NCBI GenBank assembly: GCA_020439945.1
Contig: JAGRPB010000017.1
Span: 1-44,896 of the forward strand
Length of the DNA stretch: 44,896 bases
Origin: Verrucomicrobiia bacterium
GTDB taxonomy: Bacteria > Verrucomicrobiota > Verrucomicrobiia > Verrucomicrobiales > DEV007
Reading direction: 5' to 3'
Notes under the pieces: generated by a model
What the model saw: only the letters and a program-made list of their open reading frames with translations
The model's database searches: none
Told to the model about the DNA's origin: nothing
Position numbers and translations under genes: made by a program
Part shown: piece by piece, positions 7,615 to 16,113 of the stretch
Numbering within the stretch: position 1 is the first letter of the stretch
Layout: each line of letters starts with the position of its first letter

Positions 7615-9546
7615 TCAGCGCGAATCGAGCGGAAGCGGCATTGTTTCTTCGATTTGATGAAGTCGCCGCTTCTCGAAATCGATCGCCCACGCCTCGATCT
7701 CAACCGGCGGAGAGACGTTGTCGGGAAGGTGGGTCGCGGAGATTCGGCCTTCCCATCTGGTCTGAGCCTGGAGGGACTGGGCTTTGACGAGTTCCAACTC
7801 GAAATCCCAATCGTTGACGTAGTAGGACATGGTCGACACGGTTTCGCCATATCCGACGATGGCACGATCGCCGCTGGCAGGATCGATCACCGTGAACAGG
7901 ATTCCGTCCGGAACTCGACCGAGAAAGGAGCGAGTGTCGGCAAACCCTGTCAGCTCCCAGGTTTTACCCTGTTTCCGAATTCCCAGAATACCGGCTCGGC
8001 GTTCTCCGAGAGATTTGGATGAGACTTTGAAGAAGCCGAAATCATCGGTCCCCACGGGATCCGGCAACACTTCAAAGCCTCCCACTGATTTCAACCTTTC
8101 CACCGATTCACGGGCATCGCTGGCGCGGAAGTCGAGGCGTTTTTCGTATTGTGGCGGCAGAAAATCGGGGAAAGCGAGCACCATGAGGGACTGCCACCTC
8201 GCCGCATTCCAGAGGCGCAAAGACTCGCCGCCGTAGGCTTGATTCCAGACCTGTAGGCTCACGAAAGCACCGGCGAGAACGTAGCCGACCGGCATTCCCA
8301 CCGCCACCCATCGCTTCCTCTCGCCCGCCACGATCCGATAGATCAACGGGCCGAGCATCAGGATTGCCACCGTGAGGTAGAGCGTGATGCTGACGTAGCG
8401 AGGCGCCATGGCGCGATTCACCGCGATATGCGCACGGCCAAGGCCCATGACGAGCACCGTGATTCCGACATACCCTCCCATGGCAAGCCACGGCAGTAGA
8501 TCGCCCCAGATTTTCGCGGCTTCGTTCCCGCCTTTGGAACGACGAATTCGCAGGACGAGAAACACTCCAAGCATTGCCAACAAAAGGAAAAGGACCGCTT
8601 GGAAGAAGCCGGTTTTGACAGCCAGATAGCGGGGAGGATGAATCGCGAATCGCGAGAACTGGCTACCCAATGCTTTGAGTGCATACTCTCGAACCTGATC
8701 GAGATCACTATCTCCCGCCAGCAGGCCACTCAACCCGGGAGGGGTCTCACCGGGTTTTTGAAAATAGGAATGGGCGGCACTCGAGGTGCTGGAGAGATCG
8801 TGAAAATAAAAGGCGAAAAATCCCGCCATCAACGCCACCCAGAGCGCGGACACGCTCAATCGCGTTTTCAGTTTTTCCGGCCCCGGTCCGAGGAGCAGAT
8901 AGGCGAAGCCCACCAACCAGACGATGAGTCCGTGAGTGAAACAGAAACTCGCCGCCACGGCGCCCAGCAACGCGAGCAATCCCTTCTTCCAGACGCCGAG
9001 TGAACTGTGCAATGCCACGAGGGTCAGGCAGAGAAACATCTGCGGCAGCAGCATGCCGGTCTGGATCGCCCAGCAGAGATTCTCGTATTGGATGAGGGTG
9101 AAGATGGTCAGGTTCGCCATCAGGACCAGCACCCATCCCAGAACCGATCGGCCGACCGTTCGATAAATCAGCCAGGCGACGCAGAACGAACTGACCATCA
9201 TGCTCAGATAGATGATCCAGACTTCGTTGCGAAGATCGCCCCCGCCCCAGGCGTGATTCGCCAGGATGATCAGCCGGGGAATGAGGATGCGGTGCTCGAT
9301 GTGTGGTGACACGAGAAACGAGGCGGTGAGTTCGCCTTCCTCAAACTTCTCGATCAGAGGCACCCGCTCGAAATCATCCCACACCGGGATATCCACCGCA
9401 TAGCGATCGATCATCGCTCCGGTGAAAAAGGCCGGGCTCCAGGCGATCAGCGCCGGCACTACCCAGTCAACGAGCGCCCGCCCCAGTTTTGCGCAAACGC
9501 CGCCCGAGCGAAGGTGATCCTTCACCGCTGAAAAGAATGCTAGCAT
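7615..9546 (-). CDS. GT-C-like polytopic membrane protein
   Basis: The 643-residue protein (ATG 9546; an open frame reaches a TTG at 9585) has a cytoplasmic N-terminus and then many hydrophobic helices up to roughly residue 440. A soluble domain of about 200 residues follows at the C-terminus. The first extracytoplasmic loop contains VWDDFERVP (residues 55-63), which resembles the acidic motif in the first loop of GT-C glycosyltransferases that use polyprenyl-phosphate sugars. This suggests transfer of a sugar to an envelope polymer or lipid, but the family cannot be fixed by eye. The gene follows the sulfatase-DUF1080 gene by 66 nt on the same strand and may be cotranscribed with it. Confidence 0.7.
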   Translation of the reverse strand: MLAFFSAVKDHLRSGGVCAKLGRALVDWVVPALIAWSPAFFTGAMIDRYAVDIPVWDDFERVPLIEKFEEGELTASFLVSPHIEHRILIPRLIILANHAWGGGDLRNEVWIIYLSMMVSSFCVAWLIYRTVGRSVLGWVLVLMANLTIFTLIQYENLCWAIQTGMLLPQMFLCLTLVALHSSLGVWKKGLLALLGAVAASFCFTHGLIVWLVGFAYLLLGPGPEKLKTRLSVSALWVALMAGFFAFYFHDLSSTSSAAHSYFQKPGETPPGLSGLLAGDSDLDQVREYALKALGSQFSRFAIHPPRYLAVKTGFFQAVLFLLLAMLGVFLVLRIRRSKGGNEAAKIWGDLLPWLAMGGYVGITVLVMGLGRAHIAVNRAMAPRYVSITLYLTVAILMLGPLIYRIVAGERKRWVAVGMPVGYVLAGAFVSLQVWNQAYGGESLRLWNAARWQSLMVLAFPDFLPPQYEKRLDFRASDARESVERLKSVGGFEVLPDPVGTDDFGFFKVSSKSLGERRAGILGIRKQGKTWELTGFADTRSFLGRVPDGILFTVIDPASGDRAIVGYGETVSTMSYYVNDWDFELELVKAQSLQAQTRWEGRISATHLPDNVSPPVEIEAWAIDFEKRRLHQIEETMPLPLDSR

Positions 9547-9612
9547 GCCCCTTTCCCCGATTTCACGGTCCGAGAGGCAAATCAACTGATATTCGGAGAC
9601 GAAGGCCGCTCC

Positions 9613-11550
9613 CTATTTGAGAATCTTCAGTCGAATCTTCCGAAAATCGGCCACGGTGCCTTTGCCGTGGTCCTGCAGGGCGATTAATCCCTGACTCATC
9701 GCGTAGTTCGCGTCCTGATCGGTGAGTTCGGCGAATTTCACGCCGTTGATCTTCTGCACCAGCCGGTTTCCCTTTGCCGTGACTACGAGTTCGTTCCATT
9801 CCCCGTCCCTGCAATTCGACTGAACTGCGGTGGGTTCGGCAAAGGATTTCTCTGTCTTCCGCTGGCCGTCCTTGCCGATGACCACCAGCTGACCCGCCGT
9901 GGCCAGGTGGCTGCGTGATTTATCGGGTGCGAGCGAGTGATGCCAGAGGCCCATTTTATCCGCCTCGGCGATTTCGACCTGATAGCCCTGAACGAGAAAA
10001 GGGGTGTCGCCCTCCAGCAGATGGCTGCGAACCTGGACGCCGGAGTTGCCGCTCACGAAACGGAATTCCAGCCGCAATTCGAAATCGGACGGTTCACCGC
10101 CTTTCCAGATCAGCCAGTTCTTGCCCTCGGCTTTGCCGGTGCAGTGGATGGCTCCATCGCGAACCTCCCAGGCGCCGGGCAAGCCCTCCCATCCGGTCAG
10201 ATCCTTGCCGTTGAAAATGGATTGAAAACTCGGTTCCGTCACCGGCTCCGGGACGCTGGCCAAGGCGGTGGCGAGCTTTTCCTTCCCGGCCTTCTGTTCG
10301 GCGGTGAGTTCGCCTTGCAGCGGTTCCCCCTCTTCGAGCGGGTCCTTGGTCAAATCGAAGAAGTTGCCATTGCCGTAAAGCTTGTAGTCGCGGGTCTTGG
10401 CAAAAAATTTGCCCTTCAATTCCACGTAGGCCCACTCTCGGTCGTTCGTCTCATCGCGGAACAGCCGTCCCGCAAAGCTGTGGCCGTCCAACTTGACCTC
10501 CTCGGGCAACGGCGCTCCCGCGACTTCCGCAAAGGTGGGAAGATAGTCGGACAGGTCGACGAGATCCTCGGTCACCTGCCCTCCTTCGATGACGCCCGGC
10601 AAGTTGGCGATGAGCGGCACTCGCGTGCCCCAATCGACGAAGGTCCCTTTCCCGCCCCGAATCTGCTCTCCCTCAAATTCGGAATAGTTCGGCTCGCGAA
10701 CGAACTTGCCGTCGGGCGCCACCGTGATGTAGGTGGCCGCCGCCGTGCCGTTGTCGGTGGTGAAAATGACGAGGGTATTTTCGCGCAAGCCGAGTTCATC
10801 GAGCGCCTTGGTCATTCGACCAACCATCTCGTCCATCGAAGCCGCCATCTCGGGATAGGACATCCATTTGCCGTCCTTGTAGAACGGCACCGGATGCCCG
10901 ATATCGTCGGTGACATCGTGGCAAAGCGCCATTGAGTAGAGCGCGAAGAACGGCGTGCCGCTGTCTCGCGACTCCTTCATGAAATCGATCAGGTATTGGG
11001 AGTAGAGATCGGGGCCGTATTTGCCCTTCGTGTCCTCGCGCACTTCGCCGTCCTGATAAATCATCGGATCGTGATAGCGCGGCCCCTCGTGCCAGCCGAA
11101 GACGGAAAAGCGGTCGAATCCCACTTCCTTGGGATGATCGGGATTCTTTTTCAGCAAGGCGAGCTGCCACTTGCCGGCAATGGCCGTGGTGTAGCCGGCT
11201 TTCTTGAGTGTCGCCGCGATGGTGCGGTCGGCCGCCTGTTTTGGGAAATCTCCCCAGGCTGGATTGCCGAGCCGTGCCGGATACTGCCCGGTCAACAGGG
11301 TGATCCGCGACGGATGACAGACAGGCATCGCGTAGGCGTGAGTGAACTTCATTCCGCCCTCGGACAGCGCATTGATGTTCGGTGTCCGGTAGCTGCTCCC
11401 GCCGTAGCACTCCAGGACCTCGCGACCGACATCATCGGCGAAAATCATGAGAATATTCGGCTTCTCCGGTATCGCACCCACAGAGGAAAGGGCGCAGACG
11501 AAGAGGAGAACGAAAGCGGAGCTGAGAGGATTTTTCACGTCCCCAGCCAT
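9613..11550 (-). CDS. Secreted sulfatase fused to DUF1080 (3-keto-disaccharide hydrolase-like) domain
   Basis: This 645-residue protein has a Sec signal (about residues 7-26, FVLLFVCALSSVGA) and then a type I sulfatase domain starting KPNILMIFADDVGRE. The FGly motif is VCHPSRITLLTGQYPAR (Cys78), and TTDNGT supplies further metal ligands. From about residue 455 a second domain begins FQSIFNGKDLTGWEG and continues with GNSGVQVRS and YQVEIAEAD. This is typical of DUF1080/3-keto-disaccharide hydrolase, a beta-jellyroll common in Verrucomicrobiota and Planctomycetota. A two-step role on a sulfated glycan (sulfate removal, then binding or cleavage of the sugar) is inferred from the fusion. The protein is periplasmic or secreted. 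It diverges from the RND operon across 233 bp. Confidence 0.92.
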   Translation of the reverse strand: MAGDVKNPLSSAFVLLFVCALSSVGAIPEKPNILMIFADDVGREVLECYGGSSYRTPNINALSEGGMKFTHAYAMPVCHPSRITLLTGQYPARLGNPAWGDFPKQAADRTIAATLKKAGYTTAIAGKWQLALLKKNPDHPKEVGFDRFSVFGWHEGPRYHDPMIYQDGEVREDTKGKYGPDLYSQYLIDFMKESRDSGTPFFALYSMALCHDVTDDIGHPVPFYKDGKWMSYPEMAASMDEMVGRMTKALDELGLRENTLVIFTTDNGTAAATYITVAPDGKFVREPNYSEFEGEQIRGGKGTFVDWGTRVPLIANLPGVIEGGQVTEDLVDLSDYLPTFAEVAGAPLPEEVKLDGHSFAGRLFRDETNDREWAYVELKGKFFAKTRDYKLYGNGNFFDLTKDPLEEGEPLQGELTAEQKAGKEKLATALASVPEPVTEPSFQSIFNGKDLTGWEGLPGAWEVRDGAIHCTGKAEGKNWLIWKGGEPSDFELRLEFRFVSGNSGVQVRSHLLEGDTPFLVQGYQVEIAEADKMGLWHHSLAPDKSRSHLATAGQLVVIGKDGQRKTEKSFAEPTAVQSNCRDGEWNELVVTAKGNRLVQKINGVKFAELTDQDANYAMSQGLIALQDHGKGTVADFRKIRLKILK

Positions 11551-11724
11551 AGCGAAACCGCCCCCATCACGTCAACTCCGTGACCCTCCGGGGGCGCGGC
11601 GGCATCGCGTCAGGAATGTTTTTGGAGAGTTTCTTGCGAATCGTTCAAGCTCGCGGAGCAACACTCATGGCTGGCGGGGAAACCGGCGCCATTACGCAAA
11701 CGACCGCGGTTGCGAAGGTGTTGG

Positions 11725-11783
11725 TTCTCTCGTTTCCTGTCGTCCCATCTTCCGTCCATTTTCCGCCTCGTTTTCCTGTCTCT
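11725..11783 (+). promoter_or_regulatory. Long pyrimidine tract upstream of the RND adaptor gene
   Basis: About 50 of the 59 bases before the adaptor ATG are pyrimidines, in blocks such as TTCTCTCGTTTCC and CGTTTTCCTGTCTCT. No Shine-Dalgarno sequence lies in the last 15 nt. The tract runs up to the start codon, which supports 11784 as the translation start and suggests initiation through an unstructured C/U-rich leader. Confidence 0.5.
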
Positions 11784-12899
11784 ATGCGCTCCCCCACCGG
11801 CTCTCGGCCTCCCGACTTTTCCGCGATCCTGGCGTGCCTCGTTGCCATGGCGAGCGCGATGGTCAGTTGCCGAAAATCCAACGAGGAATCCCCGTCGCCC
11901 GCCACCCAACCGGCGGCGAAGATCAAGACGACCGAAGTGGGCCGCCAAAAATTCACCGATCAGGTCGAAGCCCTGGGGACGGTTCGCGCGGAGGAAGCGA
12001 TCGAGCTCTCCGCCAATGTGACCGAGCGGGTCGCGGAAGTGGCTTTCGAAGACGGCGCCCGGGTGAAAAAAGGCGACCTGCTGGTTCGACTCGAAGACGC
12101 GGAAGAAGTGGCCATGATGGAAGGCGCCAAGGCGGAGATGGCGGAACAGGAACGAGAGATCCAGCGACTCCAGGGGCTGGTCTCGGAAGGCGCCGTCTCC
12201 GAGGTGCGACTCGAGGAATACCGCACCCGCCGCGAGGTGGCCAAGCAGCGCGTCGCGGAGGCCCGTGCCCAGATCGATGATCGCCACATCGAAGCGCCGT
12301 TCGATGGAGTGTTGGGATTTCGGCGAGTCAGCGTGGGTGCGCTGGTTTCGCCCGGCGACCTCATTGCCACCCTCGATATCCTCGATCCTGTGAAGCTCGA
12401 TTTCACCGTTCCCGAGACCTTCCTGGATGATCTCGAGCCGGGGCAGGAAATCGTCGCCCTGACCGAGGCCTATCCCGGCGACGAATTCTCCGGCAAGGTC
12501 ACCCAGATCGACACCCGGGTAAATGTCGTCACCCGATCAATCACGGTCCGCGCAGAGATGCCCAATCCTGACACTCGACTGCGGCCCGGCATGCTGATGA
12601 CGACCACGTTGAAGAAGAATCCCAAGGAATCGCTGTCGGTTCCGGAGCGGGCCGTCGTTTCGGTTCAATCGAACCACTTCGTTTACGTGGTGTCTCAGGA
12701 AAGTGGGAAGCCCATCGCCAAGCGAACCTCGATCACGCTGGGTCGCCGAATTCCCGGATTTGTCGAGGTTCTCGAGGGACTCGAAAAGGACCAGATCATT
12801 GTCACCGACGGACTGGTGGGGCTTTCCGATGGCGCACCGATCGAAGTGATCGGGAAATTCGAAGCCCCGGCGGAGCCCTATCAACCAGCCTCTCTCTGA
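11784..12899 (+). CDS. RND efflux periplasmic adaptor (membrane fusion protein)
   Basis: The 371-residue protein from ATG 11784 has an N-terminal hydrophobic segment ending in MVSC, a possible lipid-attachment site. It continues with the adaptor order: a first lipoyl half-motif, VRAEEAIELSANVTERVAEV; a coiled hairpin around EGAKAEMAEQEREIQRLQGLVS; a second lipoyl half, IEAPFDGVLGFRRVSVGALV; and then a beta-barrel and membrane-proximal domain. Adaptors of the HlyD/AcrA type join the inner-membrane pump to the outer-membrane channel. The frame stays open upstream to 11580, but those 68 residues have no family character. The pump gene starts 46 nt downstream and the outer-membrane factor follows, so this is the first gene of a three-gene operon. 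Confidence 0.93.
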   Translation: MRSPTGSRPPDFSAILACLVAMASAMVSCRKSNEESPSPATQPAAKIKTTEVGRQKFTDQVEALGTVRAEEAIELSANVTERVAEVAFEDGARVKKGDLLVRLEDAEEVAMMEGAKAEMAEQEREIQRLQGLVSEGAVSEVRLEEYRTRREVAKQRVAEARAQIDDRHIEAPFDGVLGFRRVSVGALVSPGDLIATLDILDPVKLDFTVPETFLDDLEPGQEIVALTEAYPGDEFSGKVTQIDTRVNVVTRSITVRAEMPNPDTRLRPGMLMTTTLKKNPKESLSVPERAVVSVQSNHFVYVVSQESGKPIAKRTSITLGRRIPGFVEVLEGLEKDQIIVTDGLVGLSDGAPIEVIGKFEAPAEPYQPASL

Positions 12900-12909
12900 G
12901 CCGGAGCGG

Positions 12910-12941
12910 TTCTCCTGCCCCTCTTTTCCCCCTCGTTTTTC
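12910..12941 (+). promoter_or_regulatory. Pyrimidine-rich leader of the RND pump gene
   Basis: The stretch TTCTCCTGCCCCTCTTTTCC and its continuation up to 12941 is almost entirely C and T, and is followed by AGCG and the ATG at 12946. There is no GGAGG. It matches the style of leaders at gltX and the adaptor gene. Confidence 0.45.
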
Positions 12942-12945
12942 AGCG

Positions 12946-15900
12946 ATGTTCCTGTCCGACACTTCCATCCGACGCCCGGTCGTCGCGACAGTGCTGAACC
13001 TGTTGCTGGTTACCTTCGGACTGGTGGCATTGTCCCAGTTGCAGGTCAGGGAGTTCCCCGACGTCGATCCTCCCATCGTCACCATCGAGACGAACTACAC
13101 CGGCGCCTCCGCCACGGTGGTGGAACGGCGCATCACGCAGCTGATCGAGGACCAGATCTCCATCGTCGAAGCCATCAAATCCATCGAATCCTCCAGCGAG
13201 GATGGCCGATCAGTGGTGACGGTGGAATTCAACATCGATCGAGATATCGACGCCGCCGCCAACGATCTCCGGGAAGCCGTTTCCGGACTGCTCGACGACC
13301 TGCCGGATGAGGCCGATCCTCCGGAAATCACCAAGCAGGATTCCGCCACCGAGGTCATGATGTGGCTGAGCCTGACGAGCGAATACCTCACGCCCGTCGA
13401 ACTCGCGGACTACGCGGAGCGCTATCTCGTCGACAGTTTTTCGGTCCTGCCCGGCGTGGCACGCATCCGGATTTCGGGAGCCTCCAGCTACGCCATGCGG
13501 ATCTGGATCGATCGCACCGCCCTGGCCGCCCGCAACCTGACCGTGGCCGACATCGAGAACGCCCTGCGACGCCAGAATGTGGAACTGCCCGCCGGAACGA
13601 TCCAATCGCTCGATCTCCAGTTCACGGTGCGAATCCAGCGGGAATTCCGCTCCGAGGAGGACTTCCGAAATCTGGTCATCTTCCGCGGCGACGACGGATT
13701 TCTCGTGCGCCTCGGCGATGTGGCTCGAATCGAACTCGGAGCGGAGGAATCCCGGCGCCTTTTTCGAGGCAATGGCGTGCCACGCGTCGGACTCGGGATC
13801 ATCAAGCAGAGCCAGGCCAACACCCTGGATGTCTCCCGCGCCGCGAAGAAGGAGATGGATCGCATCCGCGAAACCCTGCCGGACGGGATGGATCTCCAGC
13901 CGAGCTACGACACCTCGGTTTTCATCGAGGAGTCGCTGCGCCAGGTCGCGGAAACTCTCTTCATCGCTGTCTTCCTCGTCGTCGCGGTCATCTACCTCTT
14001 CCTCGGCACGGTTCGAGCCACCCTGATTCCGGCCGTCACGGTCCCGGTGTCCCTGATCAGCACTTTTATCGTTCTCAACATCCTGGGATTCTCGGTCAAT
14101 CTCCTGACCCTGCTCGCCCTGATTCTCGCCATCGGCCTGGTCGTCGACGACGCCATCGTGGTGTTGGAGAACGTCTACCACCGCGTGGAACTTGGCGAAA
14201 ACCCGCTCGCGGCCGCCTTCCTGGGCACCCGCCAGGTCGCCTTCGCGGTCATCGCCACGACCCTCGTTCTCGTGGCGGTCTTCGTGCCCATTTCCTTCCT
14301 CGAGGGGGATCTCGGAAAGCTGTTCACCGAATTCTCGATCACGCTCGCGGTGGCGGTCTGTTTCTCGAGTTTCGTCGCCCTGACACTCTCCCCGATGATC
14401 GCCTCGAAGGTCCTCAAGCAGGCCACGACGCGAGGAAACTGGATCACTCGCTCAGCCGACTGGGTCTTCCGGAAATTCGAAAACGGCTACCGACGCGTTC
14501 TTGGCGGATTGTTGCGGGCGCCGTTTCTCGTCATCATCATCGTCGGCGGTTTCTTCGCCGGAAGCTGGTGGCTCTATCGCACCCTCCCGCAGGAGTTCAC
14601 GCCCAAGGAGGATCGCGGCGTGTTTTTCGTCATCACCGACGCCCCGGAGGGAACCAGCTACGGATCGATCAGCAGGACCATGGACGAGGTCGAAAAGCGG
14701 CTCCTGTATCTCAACGAGAACGGCGAAGCCAGTTGGGTGCTGGTTCGGGCTCCCCGCGGATTCGGCAACATTGCCGATTTCAATCAAGGGCTGACCATTG
14801 TCGTCATGAGTGACTGGTCCGTCCGGCGTTCCGGTTGGGAGATCATGGATGAAGTGCGCGCCAAGCTCGCCGACATCCCCGAGGTGAAGAATTTCCTCGT
14901 CATGCGCCAGGGGCTGACCCGCGGCCTGCAGAAGCCGGTCCAGTTCGTCATCGGTGGACCGACCTACGAGGAACTCGCCGGGTGGCGCGACGCGTTGCTC
15001 GCCGAAATGAAGAAGAACCCGAATTTCGTCGGCGTCGATTACGACTACAAGGAAACCAAGCCGCAACTGCGGGTGAACATCAACCAGAACCGGGCCGGCG
15101 ACCTGGGGGTTTCCATCCAGAATATCGGGCGCGCCCTCGAAAGTCTGCTCGGGTCCCGCACCGTCACCACCTTCATCCAGGAGGGCGAGGAATACGACGT
15201 CATCGTGGAGAGCGACTACGATCGCAAGCGTACCTTCAACGACCTCACCAACATCTACGTCCGCTCCGAGCGGACCCAGAAATTGATTCCCCTGGCCAAT
15301 CTCGTCACCTTGGAGGAAATCGCCGACTCTGGCACCCTGAATCGCTACAACCGGATCCGGGCCATCACCATCGAGTCGAACCTCGCCGAGGGCTACCGGC
15401 TCAGCGAAGCGCTCGCCTGGCTCGACGAAGCGGCCGCCCGCGTCATTCCCGACAAAGCGGTGATCAGTTACAAGGGGGAGTCGCTCGACCTGAAGGAATC
15501 CGGCAGTTCCGCGGTGTTCGTCTTCATCCTCGCCCTGGTGGTCGTTTTTCTCGTTCTCTCGGCCCAGTTCGAGAGCTTCGTTCATCCCCTGACGATCATG
15601 CTCACCGTTCCGGTGGCGGTCGCGGGCGGTTTCCTCGGCCTTTGGTTGACCGGGCAGGCGCAGAATATCTACACCCAGATCGGCACCATCATGCTGATCG
15701 GACTCGCGGCGAAAAACGGGATTCTCATCGTCGAGTTCATCAACCAATTGCGAGACCAGGGCCAGGATTTCGAGAGCGCGGTCCTCGACGGTTCCGTGCG
15801 CCGCTTGCGCCCCATTGTCATGACCGGGCTGACGACGGTGATGGGTTCCGTTCCCCTGATCGTCACCTCGGGCGCCGGGGCCGAGACACGCATCGTCATC

Positions 15901-16065
15901 GGTACGGTGATTCTTTTCGGCGTCGCCGTCGCCGGCGTGTTCACGCTCGTGGTCGTTCCGCTCGCCTACCGCCTCATCGCCCGCCGCACCACCAGTCCCG
16001 ACACCCAGCGGAGGCGACTCGAGGCCGCCCTCGCCGAGGCCGAAAAATCCGATGCCTCCGCTTGA
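12946..16065 (+). CDS. RND multidrug efflux permease (AcrB/HAE1 family)
   Basis: The 1039-residue protein has the full length and two-fold repeat of hydrophobe/amphiphile efflux pumps. The N-terminus, SDTSIRRPVVATVLNLLLV, is the first membrane segment. Two large periplasmic loops follow TM1 and TM7. The proton-relay acidic pair is in GLVVDDAIVVLENV (Asp401, Asp402), and the matching Lys923 is in GLAAKNGILIVEF. It should export hydrophobic or amphiphilic compounds by proton antiport, in a trimer joined to the adaptor and the outer-membrane factor. The C-terminal 30 residues are charged and cytoplasmic. The stop codon is 48 nt before the outer-membrane factor gene. Substrates cannot be predicted, and no dedicated regulator is adjacent. 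Confidence 0.96.
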   Translation: MFLSDTSIRRPVVATVLNLLLVTFGLVALSQLQVREFPDVDPPIVTIETNYTGASATVVERRITQLIEDQISIVEAIKSIESSSEDGRSVVTVEFNIDRDIDAAANDLREAVSGLLDDLPDEADPPEITKQDSATEVMMWLSLTSEYLTPVELADYAERYLVDSFSVLPGVARIRISGASSYAMRIWIDRTALAARNLTVADIENALRRQNVELPAGTIQSLDLQFTVRIQREFRSEEDFRNLVIFRGDDGFLVRLGDVARIELGAEESRRLFRGNGVPRVGLGIIKQSQANTLDVSRAAKKEMDRIRETLPDGMDLQPSYDTSVFIEESLRQVAETLFIAVFLVVAVIYLFLGTVRATLIPAVTVPVSLISTFIVLNILGFSVNLLTLLALILAIGLVVDDAIVVLENVYHRVELGENPLAAAFLGTRQVAFAVIATTLVLVAVFVPISFLEGDLGKLFTEFSITLAVAVCFSSFVALTLSPMIASKVLKQATTRGNWITRSADWVFRKFENGYRRVLGGLLRAPFLVIIIVGGFFAGSWWLYRTLPQEFTPKEDRGVFFVITDAPEGTSYGSISRTMDEVEKRLLYLNENGEASWVLVRAPRGFGNIADFNQGLTIVVMSDWSVRRSGWEIMDEVRAKLADIPEVKNFLVMRQGLTRGLQKPVQFVIGGPTYEELAGWRDALLAEMKKNPNFVGVDYDYKETKPQLRVNINQNRAGDLGVSIQNIGRALESLLGSRTVTTFIQEGEEYDVIVESDYDRKRTFNDLTNIYVRSERTQKLIPLANLVTLEEIADSGTLNRYNRIRAITIESNLAEGYRLSEALAWLDEAAARVIPDKAVISYKGESLDLKESGSSAVFVFILALVVVFLVLSAQFESFVHPLTIMLTVPVAVAGGFLGLWLTGQAQNIYTQIGTIMLIGLAAKNGILIVEFINQLRDQGQDFESAVLDGSVRRLRPIVMTGLTTVMGSVPLIVTSGAGAETRIVIGTVILFGVAVAGVFTLVVVPLAYRLIARRTTSPDTQRRRLEAALAEAEKSDASA

Positions 16066-16113
16066 CCGGGAGAGCTTCCCCGGCTTGTTCACGTTCTCCG
16101 AAACACGATCCCC

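Noticed and set aside
11580..11783. Upstream extension of the RND adaptor frame
   Set aside because: The 68 extra residues would precede the export signal and lie in the pyrimidine-rich leader; ATG 11784 fits the family.
13362..14813. Plus-strand open frame (483 codons) in another frame of the RND pump
   Set aside because: Arg/Pro/His/Gly-rich out-of-frame translation typical of GC-rich genes; no start context and no domain.
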